The notes: generated by a model from the letters alone, not told the origin. 21,011 nt of DNA from a virus (IMGVR_UViG_3300045947_000364:1-21011), one strand, 5' to 3'. Shown: positions 5,615 through 14,050, counted from the first letter of the stretch. A program made the numbers and translations.

Positions 5615-7045
5615 GAACTGCCGTTTGCAGGACCTTCCTACCGGTCGCGCAGTCTGGACGTGAGCCCTGACCGCACGATCAACATGGTCAGTGAGCCCGT
5701 CGAGAGCGGCGTGAGTCGCCCGACGCTGGCCCTGTACGGCATTCCGGGCTTGCGCGTGGGCTGGACCCTGCCGCAGGCGCCCATCCGGGGCCTGTACACC
5801 GCCACCAATGGCCGCGTCTGGTGTGTTGCAGGCCGTGGGCTGTACGAAATCACGGCGGCGGGCCAGGGCCTCGCCATGGGGGGATTGCAGTCGTCCTCCG
5901 GCGTGGTGAGTATGACGGATAACGGCCTCATGCTGGCGCTCGTCGATGGGACGCGCGGGTATGGGCTGACCTTTGCCACCAACCGCTTCAGTGTGTTCAC
6001 CGATCCAGACTTCCAGGGTGGGGAGACTATCGGCTTTCTCGATGGCCGCTTTGTGGTCAACATCCCCGGCACGGGCCAGTACCAGTGGAGCGAACTCTAC
6101 AGCCCCGACATTGATGGCCTGGCCTTTGCCACCGCCGAAGCGCGGGCCGATCCGCTGGTGGGCCTGCTGGTGGATCACCGCGAATTGTGGCTGTTTGGCA
6201 CCCAGACGACGGAGGTGCTGTACTCGACGGGCGATCCGTTCACGCCGTTCCAGCGCTTGCCGGCTGGGCTCCTCGAGCAGGGTAGCGTGGGGCCCCATGT
6301 GGCGCGCTCGCTCTCGAATCAGGTGTTCTGGGTCACCAGCAGCCCGCGCGGCGACGGCATTGTGGTCCAGGCGCAGGGCTATCAGCCCCAGCGCATCTCG
6401 ACGCCCCCGGTCGAGTGGGCGCTCAGTCAGTCGAAGCGGCTGCGGGAGGCGGTGGGGATGACCTACACCCAGGAGGGGCATGCCTACTATGGGCTGTATG
6501 TGCCGGACCTGGAGACGAGCTGGTTTTACGACGTAACTTCAAAACAGTGGGCGGAGCGGGGCACGCTGTGGGCCAATAGTCTCCAGATGATCGGCAGTGA
6601 TCCGGTGTTCTATCCCTGGCGGCCCTATGTGCACACCTTTGGCTTCGGGCAGCATCTGGTGGGAAGTTGGGAGACGGGCACGATTTATGAGCTGGCCGCA
6701 GACTGTTACACCGACGCTGAGCGGCCGTTGGTGCGTCAACGCGTCACCCCGGTCCTGCGGCAGGAGCAGGAGTGGCTGCAGGTGCAGCGCTTGCGGGTGC
6801 TCCTTGAAACCGGCGTGGGGCGGGACGGCGGCCAGGAGCCAGGAGTGGAGCCGCAGGTCATGTTGCGCGTGAGCCGCACGAACGGCCATACCTGGGAGAA
6901 TGCCCGCTGGGTGTCGGCAGGCCGGCAAGGTGAGCATGGGCGTACAGCTGAATGGCGCAGGCTGGGGCGGGCGAGGCAATGGTGTTTCGAGGTCACGGTA
7001 TCTGACCCGGTGCCCGTGGCATTTTTTGGTGCGAGTATTGCGTGA
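5612..7045 (+). CDS. Packaged DNA stabilisation protein, P22 gp10-like
   Basis: Forms the hexameric nozzle that plugs the portal after packaging, between gp4 and the needle; 477 aa (P22 gp10 about 472). The whole chain looks like the Phage_stabilise family: SRSLDVSPDRTINMVSEPVE at the start, a run of short beta-blades (IRGLYTATNGRVWCVAG), FLDGRFVVNIPGTGQYQWSEL, ADPLVGLLVDHRELWLFGTQ, TTEVLYSTGDPFTPFQRL, LEQGSVGPHVARSLSNQVFW, and SWFYDVTSKQWAERG. The ATG at 5612 is preferred; a TTG at 5606 adds two residues. No normal Shine-Dalgarno is present because the upstream sequence is repeat arm, which is odd for a needed gene. C-terminal residues 380-470 are more basic and Gly-rich. Confidence 0.92.
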   Translation: MELPFAGPSYRSRSLDVSPDRTINMVSEPVESGVSRPTLALYGIPGLRVGWTLPQAPIRGLYTATNGRVWCVAGRGLYEITAAGQGLAMGGLQSSSGVVSMTDNGLMLALVDGTRGYGLTFATNRFSVFTDPDFQGGETIGFLDGRFVVNIPGTGQYQWSELYSPDIDGLAFATAEARADPLVGLLVDHRELWLFGTQTTEVLYSTGDPFTPFQRLPAGLLEQGSVGPHVARSLSNQVFWVTSSPRGDGIVVQAQGYQPQRISTPPVEWALSQSKRLREAVGMTYTQEGHAYYGLYVPDLETSWFYDVTSKQWAERGTLWANSLQMIGSDPVFYPWRPYVHTFGFGQHLVGSWETGTIYELAADCYTDAERPLVRQRVTPVLRQEQEWLQVQRLRVLLETGVGRDGGQEPGVEPQVMLRVSRTNGHTWENARWVSAGRQGEHGRTAEWRRLGRARQWCFEVTVSDPVPVAFFGASIA

Positions 7046-7058
7046 GGAGGAGTCGACG

Positions 7059-7649
7059 ATGCCGACGACCTTAGCCCCGGTGCTCGCCAATGCGCCGTTT
7101 GTCGATGCCCGAGGCTATTTGACCCGGGCCGCGACAGGCTGGCTGCAAGAATCGTATCTCCGGCAGGGTGGCCAGGAGGCAGCCAGCAACACCGAGTTGG
7201 CCGGGGCGACGCTGAGCAATGCCGGGCATATCAGCCAGGTCGAGAGTGACCTGGGCGACACCAATACGAGCGTCGCCGACCTGGCGGCCGAACTGGACAG
7301 CCTGCAAACGGCCTTCCTGCAACTGGCCAGTGACGTCGAAGCCCTCACGGAGCGTGTGACCACGCTGGAAGGCGAGGTGACGGCGCTCGAGGGCCGGGTG
7401 GACACGCTGGAGACCACCGTTGCGGCGCACGAAACCCGGCTGGACGCGCTCGAGGCGTGGCGGACAGCGGTGGTGGCTGGACTGCCAGCGGTGGTGAGTG
7501 TGACGAACGTCCCGGCCTTAGCCAACGATCCTGCGACGGCAACGTTATTGGAAAATGATTTGACGGCCAACTGGCGCAGTCCACTGAATACGAATGATTC
7601 CGGGCTGGCCAGCGCGGTGAACGCGGTCAGAAATGCCCTGGCAGCCTAA
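7059..7649 (+). CDS. Coiled-coil tail needle / portal plug candidate (P22 gp26-like)
   Basis: 196 aa. In P22 the gene after gp10 encodes gp26, a trimeric coiled-coil needle that closes the portal and pierces the outer membrane. This gene holds the same place. The N-terminus (VDARGYLTRAATGWLQESYL) resembles in style the gp26 plug segment. Residues about 65-145 are a continuous heptad pattern (VEALTERVTTLEGEV, then TALEGRVDTLETTV) strikingly like the VTTAEGEI...LDGRVTTAEN repeats of gp26. The last 45 residues are a possible tip. GAGGAGG lies 8 nt before the ATG at 7059; the open frame extends upstream only as a shadow of the gp10-like gene. Shorter than gp26 (233 aa). Function inferred from order and coil. 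Confidence 0.75.
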   Translation: MPTTLAPVLANAPFVDARGYLTRAATGWLQESYLRQGGQEAASNTELAGATLSNAGHISQVESDLGDTNTSVADLAAELDSLQTAFLQLASDVEALTERVTTLEGEVTALEGRVDTLETTVAAHETRLDALEAWRTAVVAGLPAVVSVTNVPALANDPATATLLENDLTANWRSPLNTNDSGLASAVNAVRNALAA

Positions 7650-7651
7650 CC

Positions 7652-7915
7652 ATGCAGCTCTGGACGCTGGTGGAGCCGCTGGTGGCGTGGCGCCACCCAG
7701 ACCGTGTGTGGCGGCTGTTTGCGGTGGCCTGTATGGTGCAGGCCGAACTGATCCGGCGCCATCCGGGTTATCAGCCGGCCTCGGTGCACACGGTGCCGCT
7801 GGCTGTGGTGGACGAAGTCAAGGAGATGCTCCATGTCCTCCTGCGACCTGCCCGTGCTCCCAGGTTCCCAGACCATGGCCCCGGTCCACCGTCGGGCGCA
7901 CATCCTGGCCTTTGA
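7652..7915 (+). CDS. Hypothetical protein, 87 aa
   Basis: Not recognised. Begins MQLWTLVEPLVAWRHPDRVW, then RLFAVACMVQAELIRRHPGY: an alpha-helical, Trp/Arg-containing small protein. It starts 2 nt after the needle-candidate stop and has no strong Shine-Dalgarno, which suggests coupled translation. Its last 28 codons overlap the cupin-like gene by 83 nt in another frame, and that tail (RPARAPRFPDHGPGPPSG) looks non-conserved. Possibly its useful part is only the first 60 residues. Real gene likely, because otherwise 180 nt would be empty in a tightly packed block. Confidence 0.55.
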   Translation: MQLWTLVEPLVAWRHPDRVWRLFAVACMVQAELIRRHPGYQPASVHTVPLAVVDEVKEMLHVLLRPARAPRFPDHGPGPPSGAHPGL

Positions 7916-8399
7916 AGCGGCACTGGCGCAGCATCCGGAGGCGGTACACGGGGATAGTCCCCAGTTTCCGCTGACGCATTACTTTGCGCCCGGCGTGTAT
8001 CTCCGGGCCATCGCCATCCCGGCGGGCTCGCTCGTGGTGGGGAAAATTCACAAGGAGGAGCATCTCATTGTGCTCCTGCAAGGGGCGCTCCGCCTGTATA
8101 CCGAGGCCGGCGGGCTGCAGGAGGTGCACGCCCCGCAGGTGCTGCGGTCGCCGCCAGGGGCGAAACGGGCGGCGCTGGCCCTGGCCGATACCGTGTGGAT
8201 CACCTGTCATGCCAACCCGACCGATACGCAGGACCTGGACCAGTTAGAAACGCAGATTATTGCCCCCTCCTTTGCGGAATACGAGGCCTATCGGGCGGCG
8301 CTGGAGGCGGGAAGCGAGCCGGGAACAGAAGGAGACGACGCATGTCATTTATTGCGGCCGGCGTGGCCGGGGCGGTCGCCATTGGCGGCGCAGCCCTGA
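7833..8399 (+). CDS. Cupin-like phage protein, 188 aa
   Basis: A single double-stranded beta-helix (cupin-type) core at residues 45-130: FPLTHYFAPGVYLRAIAIPA, GSLVVGKIHKEEHLIVLLQG, ALRLYTEAGG, then RSPPGAKRAALALADTVWITCHANPTD and DLDQLETQIIAPSFAEYEAY. H73, E76, H77 and H126 are placed to bind a metal. Proteins of this pattern are frequent in podovirus structural blocks, but I know of no proven function. It sits in the slot where P22 has gp14. AAGGAG lies 6 nt before the ATG. The last 19 residues overlap the next gene and are likely unconserved. A virion protein or an enzyme on host sugars are both possible. Confidence 0.78.
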   Translation: MSSCDLPVLPGSQTMAPVHRRAHILAFEAALAQHPEAVHGDSPQFPLTHYFAPGVYLRAIAIPAGSLVVGKIHKEEHLIVLLQGALRLYTEAGGLQEVHAPQVLRSPPGAKRAALALADTVWITCHANPTDTQDLDQLETQIIAPSFAEYEAYRAALEAGSEPGTEGDDACHLLRPAWPGRSPLAAQP

Positions 8400-9277
8400 G
8401 TGCCTCCATGCAGGCCAAAGCTTCCAAGGAGGCGGCGCAGACGCAAGCCGCCTCTGCCGATCAAGCCACCCAACTGCAACGCGAGATGTGGGAGCAGCAG
8501 CGGGAGGACCTGGGCCCGTGGCGGGAAGCCGGGCAGTGGGCCTTGCCACGCTTGCAGGAGATGATCGAGCAGGGCCCGGGGCGGGGCTTCCGGGCGCCCC
8601 GCGGCCTCGATCCGCGCCAGTACCAGTTCAACGCGGCGCGCTTCCAGTTTACCCCGCCGACGCCGGAGAGCCTCGCCAATGATCCGGGCTATCAGTTCCG
8701 TTTGCGCACGGGCCAGCAGGCTCTGGAGTCGAGTGCCGCGGCGCGGGGCGGGCTCTTGAGTGGCGGCGCGGCGCGGCGGCTGACCGAGTTTGGCCAGGAG
8801 CTGGGCTCGCAGGAGTATCAACAGGCCTACGGCCGCGCCTTGCAACAGAACCAGCTCGGCTATGGACGCGCCCTCGCCGGCAACGAACTGCGCTATAGCC
8901 GGGATCTGGCCGCCAATCAGGATCGGTACAACCGGGCGTTGACCCAGTGGCAGGCCGGGCAGGGCCTCAACCAGGCGCAGTATAACCGGCTGGCCGGGCT
9001 CTCGGGGGTCGGGCAACAGACCGGGCAGGCGTTGGGGCAGCTCGGCTCGCAGTACGCCCAGAACGCCGGCAACCTGGCGCTGCAACGCGGCAATGTGCTG
9101 GCGGCTGGGCAGGTAGGCGCCTCGAATGCGTGGGGCAGTGCGATCAATCAGGGGGTCAACACCATCGGCGGGCTTGCCGGCATGTATCAGCAACGGTTCG
9201 CGCCGCCTCCGCCGGCCCAGGTGGGGTATAACCCCAACAGCGCTCCCTACGACCCCTGGGAATTCATGGGCGAATAG
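8342..9277 (+). CDS. DNA ejection / internal virion protein (gp7-like position)
   Basis: 311 aa. ATG at 8342 with AAGGAG upstream (8328-8333). An N-terminal small-residue hydrophobic segment (FIAAGVAGAVAIGGAALSAS, residues 3-22) is followed by an Ala/Gln helix and WEQQREDLGPWREAGQWALP, the 'mfdqQradfePWR.aG..AL' pattern found in many phage DNA-transfer proteins. Residues about 105-260 are Gln/Tyr/Arg-rich with near-repeats (ALQQNQLGYGRALAG, then NELRYSRDLAANQDRYNRAL). The C-terminus is Gly/Pro-rich. Such proteins leave the virion and help form the DNA channel across the periplasm; that role is inferred from composition and order. Confidence 0.8.
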   Translation: MSFIAAGVAGAVAIGGAALSASMQAKASKEAAQTQAASADQATQLQREMWEQQREDLGPWREAGQWALPRLQEMIEQGPGRGFRAPRGLDPRQYQFNAARFQFTPPTPESLANDPGYQFRLRTGQQALESSAAARGGLLSGGAARRLTEFGQELGSQEYQQAYGRALQQNQLGYGRALAGNELRYSRDLAANQDRYNRALTQWQAGQGLNQAQYNRLAGLSGVGQQTGQALGQLGSQYAQNAGNLALQRGNVLAAGQVGASNAWGSAINQGVNTIGGLAGMYQQRFAPPPPAQVGYNPNSAPYDPWEFMGE

Positions 9278-9291
9278 CCGAGGAGCACCGT

Positions 9292-10713
9292 ATGCCACTC
9301 GATCCACGTCTCGCGCTGATGGCCGGCCAGGGCGTGACCCCGATTGACCCGTTGGCCTTTCAGCGGGGCCAGCAGGCGGCCTTACAGCTCCAGTCCGCCC
9401 AGCGCCAGGGCCAGGTGGAACAGATGCAACTGGCCGAGGCGCAGCGCGAGGAACGTGAACGCGGCACCCTGGCGCAAGCCTTCCGGGGGGCGCTGGTGAC
9501 GGACCCGGCCACCGGGGAGACCCGGGTGGATATGCCGCGGGCGTTTTCCGAGGCGTATCGCACCACGAGTGACCCGCTCACCGTGTTCAAGGCGCAGCAA
9601 GCCTACGAGAAGCAGCAGGCCGGCAGTGCCAAAGACACGCTGGAAGCCCGCAAAGTGCAGCTTGAAACGGCGCAGAAGCGCAACGACTATGTGTCGCAGC
9701 TCGCCAATGGGCTGCTGGCGGTCGAAGAGCAAGGCGGCGACGTGCAGACGGCGTATCAGCAGACGATGCGGCAAGCGGCCCAGGATCTGGGGGTGCCGCA
9801 GATTCCGGGCATGCCGCCGACGTATGACCGCAGTGTCGTGCTCCAGCTGGCGGCGCAGGGGCAAACGTATAACGAGGGCATCAAGAATCAACTGGATCGG
9901 ACCAACCAGCAACTGCGGGAGTATGAAATCGCCAACACGACGCAGCGCACCGCGTTGGAAAGACGGCGCCTGGATCTCCAGGAGCGGAAAGACCTGCGGG
10001 AGGCGGCCAAGCCTGACGTGTCTCCCGGGCAGAAACTCCAGGATGCCCTGTTAGCCCGGTATGGCTCACGACCAGCGGGGCAGGGCTATACGCAGGCAGA
10101 GATGAGCCAGGCGGCGGCGGACGTGGTGGCCAATGAACGCGCGGTCTCCGGGGCGCAGGGAGCCGAGGCAGCCCGCATTGCCCGCACGGACAAGCCGTTA
10201 GAGGGCGAGGCCGCCAAAGCGGTGGCGGAACTCGATACGTTGCAAAAGATGACCGATGACGTGACCGATCTCTTCCAGCCGGGCTATACCGGCCAATGGG
10301 AAGGGCGGTGGGGGGCGGTCAAGCAGTGGGCCGGCAATGCGTCAAGGCGCGAGGTGGTGTTTCGGCGCATTGTGCAGGACATGAAAGATCAACTGTTGCG
10401 GGCCAGGTCGGGCGCCGCGATTACCCAGCAAGAGTATGAACGACTCAGTCAGATTGTCCCCAACGTGACGGATGCGGACGAGACATTTCAGGCGAAGCTG
10501 CTGGGGTTTCGGCGGGCGCTGGACCAGACGAAACAGTCACGCCTGGAAGCGGCCACGACGGGGCGTGGGCCACTCAGGGAGCAGCAACCAGGCGTCACGC
10601 CGTTGCCGGGCAGCGGCGGCGCCAGCGGGGCGGGGAGTCCGCCGCTCCCGACCACGAAACAGGACGCCTTGCGGGAAATTGCCGACATTGAACGCCAACT
10701 GCAAGGGCAATAA
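9292..10713 (+). CDS. DNA ejection / internal virion protein (gp20-like position), 473 aa
   Basis: A long, almost wholly helical Gln/Arg/Ala-rich protein with coiled-coil stretches (about residues 25-60, 105-145, 195-240). Residues 360-410 contain FRRIVQDMKDQLLRARSGAA, then ITQQEYERLSQIVPNVTDAD, a segment common in phage ejection proteins and lysis-type virion proteins ('lRarSGAAITe.E..r...ivP...D'). The tail is Gly/Ser/Pro-rich. GAGGAG precedes the ATG. Lies 14 nt after its upstream neighbour and 3 nt before the next gene, in the block equivalent to P22 7-20-16. Specific role unproven. Confidence 0.78.
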   Translation: MPLDPRLALMAGQGVTPIDPLAFQRGQQAALQLQSAQRQGQVEQMQLAEAQREERERGTLAQAFRGALVTDPATGETRVDMPRAFSEAYRTTSDPLTVFKAQQAYEKQQAGSAKDTLEARKVQLETAQKRNDYVSQLANGLLAVEEQGGDVQTAYQQTMRQAAQDLGVPQIPGMPPTYDRSVVLQLAAQGQTYNEGIKNQLDRTNQQLREYEIANTTQRTALERRRLDLQERKDLREAAKPDVSPGQKLQDALLARYGSRPAGQGYTQAEMSQAAADVVANERAVSGAQGAEAARIARTDKPLEGEAAKAVAELDTLQKMTDDVTDLFQPGYTGQWEGRWGAVKQWAGNASRREVVFRRIVQDMKDQLLRARSGAAITQQEYERLSQIVPNVTDADETFQAKLLGFRRALDQTKQSRLEAATTGRGPLREQQPGVTPLPGSGGASGAGSPPLPTTKQDALREIADIERQLQGQ

Positions 10714-10716
10714 TCC

Positions 10717-13578
10717 ATGGCCGATGTGTACGCCCAGCTCGACCCTACGCTGGGGGAGAAAGCCCGGCAGTTCGAACGGCTTGCGGCCCAGGAAGGCATT
10801 CCGGTACGCATCACCACGGGGTACCGTTCGCCCGAGGAGCAGGCACGGCTCTATGCCCAGGGGCGGAGTGCGCCGGGCAAGATCGTGACCTATGCCAAAC
10901 CAGGGGCCTCGCGGCATCAGCTCGGCACAGCGCTTGACCTGGTGCCCTTGAAAGACGGCCAGCCCGATTGGAACAGCCCGCATTGGGAGCGGCTGGGCGC
11001 ACTCGGGGAATCTCTGGGGTTGCGCTGGGGGGGCCGTTTTACACGCTTGAAAGACCGGCCACATTTTGAGTTGGCTTCCACAGCGGAGAATCGACCAGTG
11101 CCCGGCGCTGGAGGGAACCAGCGGGCCTTAATAACTCGGCTGATTCAACTCCATGCCGTGGCTGAGGGCGTGGATCCCGATCTGGCGGTGGCGGTGGCCA
11201 CGCAGGAATCGAGCCTGGATCCCGGCAAGGTGGGCGACAACGGCAAGAGTCTGGGACTGTTTCAACTCCAGGAAGCGGCCGCGATCGATGCCGGGATTGA
11301 TCCGCGCCGCCGTGGCAACATTCGCGAGAATGTGCGCGGCGGGGTGCGCTATCTCAAACAAGGGCTGGAGCGTTTTGGGGGGAATACCAGAGCGGCACTT
11401 GAGCAGCACTACAACCGGGGGGGTGATCCCGACTATTACGCGCATGTGATGCAGTATTATCCCGGAAGCCAGCCTGCTCCTGCCTCGCGTCCTGGCTCTC
11501 GTCCTGGGCTGCTGTCGCGGGTGATCGGAGCGGTCAGCCCGGCAAGCGCAGAAGCGGCTTCTCCCCCTGCGCCCTCTGGATCGGAAAGGCGAGGAGAGCT
11601 TATGCCCGCATCCCCTGTGAGTGCACCGGATCGGCAGGCCCTTGAACAGCGGTTGCAGCACCTCAAATCCTTACTTCCCAGTCTGCCTGATGCGCCGAGT
11701 GCCACACCAGCACCTCCCCCCAGTGCCCCGCCAGCGGCGGCCGCGGCACCCGTGGCGGGCCCGCCGACCGCCGCGACCCAGATGCAGATGCTGGAGCAGC
11801 AGGAACAGGGCCGCCTCGCCGCCGAACGGACGGTGGGCAGTCCCACCCGGCCGGCGCCGACCCTGGCCGAACTGGGTCGGGGCGCGGCGGCGACCGGGAT
11901 CAGTGCCACGGGCGCGATGCTGGGCACCGCGGCGGGCACGCTCGCCGCGCCCTTTTTCGGCCCGGCGGCGCCGGCTATCCCGCTGGTGGGCGAGATGGCC
12001 GGGAGTTATCTGGCGCGTCAGGCCAATGTGGCGTTGGGACTCGAAGACCCAGGAACGCTTGGGGATGTGCTCAGTGTCGCCACGCCGGGCATCTTTGGTC
12101 TGCGGGGCGTGGTACGCGGCTTGCGGCAAGCGCCTGGTCCCAATATTCCCATGGTCCCCCGTGGGCGGGAGCAGATGGCCGCTGAAGCGCAAGCCGCGGG
12201 GGTGCCGCTGAGCTATGGCGAAATGACCAATCAACCGCTCGTCAAACGCGCGGAGACCGCCTTAGAACAGGTGCCCTTCGTGGGGACGTCTGGCGCACGA
12301 CGCCGGCAACAAGAGGCGGTGACGCAGGCGGCGACTGCCGAAGCAACGTGGTTGCGGGAGCAAATGGTCCAGACCCCTTGGCGCGGGCTGGCGGAGGTGC
12401 AGCAGGCCGCGCAGCAAGGGAACCGCCAGGCGCAACAGGTCCTTGATGACCTCAACCGTGCGGGGGAGGATTGGCCCCGCATCGTGCAGGCCAGTGGCAA
12501 TTTGCGGGCCTACCGTGCCAGACAAGTCGCCAATCGGCTCTATAACCGGGTAGAGCAACTGACCCAGGGGATGGGGTATATCGAGCCCGCACGCAGTACC
12601 CAGGTGCTTGATACGGTGATTCAGGAACTCGATACCGCCGTGGTGCCTGACCCTGGCACCCAGCGCCTGTTTGAGCAGATGCGGGAACGCCTCCTGGCGC
12701 AACCACGGACGTATCAACAGATGCGCCAATTTGATAGTGACGTGGGGGATATGGTCCGCGATTATTATCAGGGCACAAATGCCGTGGTGGGCGCCAAAGG
12801 CGTGGGCAGTGTGACCCGGCTGCGGGCGGCGATCCGGGAAGACATGGATACGTTTGCCCTCCAGAGTGGTGTACCAGAAGTGCAAGAAGCGGTACGGCGG
12901 GCCAATCGGTTTTACCAGCGGACGGTGATCCCGTATGAAGATAAGGCCTTAGCGCAGGCTCTCGCCAGCGAGACCCCCGATGAAATTTATCGCGCCTTTA
13001 TCCAACGGGGACACCGCGACCGGGCGCAGAACTTTTACACGGCCCTCGATCAGCGGGGCCGGGCCGCGGTGCAGTATGGCATGGTCAGTGAGGCCATGGA
13101 GAAGGCCATGCAGCCCACGACCGGGCTGTTCAGTCCGGCCAAGTTTGCCGGGGAACTGGAACGCATTCGCGAGGCACGCGGCGTGTTCTTTCGGGGCCAG
13201 GACGCCTGGCAACTCGACGGCTTGACCCGCGTGATGCGGGCTGCAGAACGGGCCGGACAATTTGCGGAGAATCCCCCGACGGGACAGCGCGTCATTCCGT
13301 GGCTCATTCTGGGCGGCGCGGGCGCCGGGGCGGCCATGGCGCCCGGCGCGCTGGCAGGCACAGCGGCGGCCACGCGAGGGCTGTCCTGGCTTCTCACCTC
13401 GCCAGCAGGCAGCCGCTTACTGCTCCGTGCGCATCGCGTTGGGCAGGAGACGCTGGCGATGCAGAATATTCTCCGGGAGATTGGCGTGCAGGGTGCCCGG
13501 GTGCTGGCGACCGAAGGCGGGGAAGGCGTGCAGGAGGGCACTCAGGTACAGGTGGAACCGGGCCGAGTCACGCGTTAA
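10717..13578 (+). CDS. Ejection protein with M15 peptidase and lytic transglycosylase domains, 953 aa
   Basis: A virion protein (gp16-like position) with two wall-cutting domains. Residues 20-120: M15/VanY-type DD- or LD-peptidase, TTGYRSPEEQARLYAQGR, SRHQLGTALDLV (H67, D74) and DRPHFEL (H116), the H-x6-D...H zinc set, which would cut peptide cross-links. Residues 135-245: SLT/lysozyme-like fold, AVATQESSLDPGKVGDNGKS with catalytic-type E164, then LGLFQLQ and NVRGGVRYLKQGLERFGGN, which would cut glycan strands. Residues 250-380: Pro/Ala linker. Residues 388-435 and about 875-905: Ala/Gly-rich hydrophobic stretches that could insert in membrane. The rest is helical, like large internal virion proteins. 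No separate endolysin is seen in the window. The stop overlaps that of the convergent minus gene (TTAA, 13575-13578). Confidence 0.88.
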   Translation: MADVYAQLDPTLGEKARQFERLAAQEGIPVRITTGYRSPEEQARLYAQGRSAPGKIVTYAKPGASRHQLGTALDLVPLKDGQPDWNSPHWERLGALGESLGLRWGGRFTRLKDRPHFELASTAENRPVPGAGGNQRALITRLIQLHAVAEGVDPDLAVAVATQESSLDPGKVGDNGKSLGLFQLQEAAAIDAGIDPRRRGNIRENVRGGVRYLKQGLERFGGNTRAALEQHYNRGGDPDYYAHVMQYYPGSQPAPASRPGSRPGLLSRVIGAVSPASAEAASPPAPSGSERRGELMPASPVSAPDRQALEQRLQHLKSLLPSLPDAPSATPAPPPSAPPAAAAAPVAGPPTAATQMQMLEQQEQGRLAAERTVGSPTRPAPTLAELGRGAAATGISATGAMLGTAAGTLAAPFFGPAAPAIPLVGEMAGSYLARQANVALGLEDPGTLGDVLSVATPGIFGLRGVVRGLRQAPGPNIPMVPRGREQMAAEAQAAGVPLSYGEMTNQPLVKRAETALEQVPFVGTSGARRRQQEAVTQAATAEATWLREQMVQTPWRGLAEVQQAAQQGNRQAQQVLDDLNRAGEDWPRIVQASGNLRAYRARQVANRLYNRVEQLTQGMGYIEPARSTQVLDTVIQELDTAVVPDPGTQRLFEQMRERLLAQPRTYQQMRQFDSDVGDMVRDYYQGTNAVVGAKGVGSVTRLRAAIREDMDTFALQSGVPEVQEAVRRANRFYQRTVIPYEDKALAQALASETPDEIYRAFIQRGHRDRAQNFYTALDQRGRAAVQYGMVSEAMEKAMQPTTGLFSPAKFAGELERIREARGVFFRGQDAWQLDGLTRVMRAAERAGQFAENPPTGQRVIPWLILGGAGAGAAMAPGALAGTAAATRGLSWLLTSPAGSRLLLRAHRVGQETLAMQNILREIGVQGARVLATEGGEGVQEGTQVQVEPGRVTR

Positions 13579-13796
13579 GGGACATAGCCTGCAGCGCGTT
13601 GCCGAGCCAACTCCTTTTCCATAATACGGAGCCGAGTGGGGCCATACTTCTGGAGCATGCTCGTCCGCACCATGCGGGCGATCTTTTCAGGGTCTGGAGG
13701 CGGCGGCGGCGAGAGGCGTTGGGACGTGCTCTCCCAGATGCCATAGAGGGCAGCGCTGAGGAGAGCGATGCAGAGAAACGACAGATCAATACACAT
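13575..13796 (-). CDS. Single-pass membrane protein, 73 aa (end of reverse cassette)
   Basis: Begins MCIDLSFLCIALLSAALYGI, one transmembrane helix at about residues 4-21, then a Pro run (PPPPPDPEKI, 32-41) and a basic helical tail (MVRTSMLQKYGPTRLRIMEK). AAGGAG lies before the ATG at 13796. Last of four minus-strand genes with 1, 10 and 13 nt gaps, so one operon. Its stop codon shares bases with the stop of the 953-aa gene. A small phage membrane protein; superinfection exclusion, holin or spanin-type roles are all possible and none is shown. Confidence 0.72.
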   Translation of the reverse strand: MCIDLSFLCIALLSAALYGIWESTSQRLSPPPPPDPEKIARMVRTSMLQKYGPTRLRIMEKELARQRAAGYVP

Positions 13797-13809
13797 GAGG
13801 CGACTCCTT

Positions 13810-14040
13810 CTAGCGCCGGTGCAGGTCGCGCACCATGGCGGCGATGTGTTCGGCGATCTGGGTAATGCGTTCCGCACTGGCTTCGATGCGTTCCAGGCTG
13901 GCGTGTTGTTCCCGCAAGCCCCGGTTCATATAGCGCACCATCAGGAAAAAGTAGACGAACGTGAGCAGCAGACTCAGGATGGTCAACCCGAGATTGGCGG
14001 CCATCACGTGGAGCAAGAGTTGGAGAATCTGGGTATCCAT
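13810..14040 (-). CDS. Single-pass membrane protein with coiled coil, 76 aa
   Basis: One strong membrane helix (residues about 16-38, LGLTILSLLLTFVYFFLMVR) followed by a basic turn and a short coiled coil (HASLERIEASAERITQIAEH). The arrangement, short N-tail, one helix, charged coiled coil inside, resembles pinholin/class III holin-like or signalling-type small phage proteins, but the family is not recognised. AAGGAGG stands before the ATG at 14040; longer upstream frames are shadows of the secreted-protein gene. Middle of the reverse cassette. Confidence 0.75.
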   Translation of the reverse strand: MDTQILQLLLHVMAANLGLTILSLLLTFVYFFLMVRYMNRGLREQHASLERIEASAERITQIAEHIAAMVRDLHRR

Positions 14041-14050
14041 CCTGGCCTCC

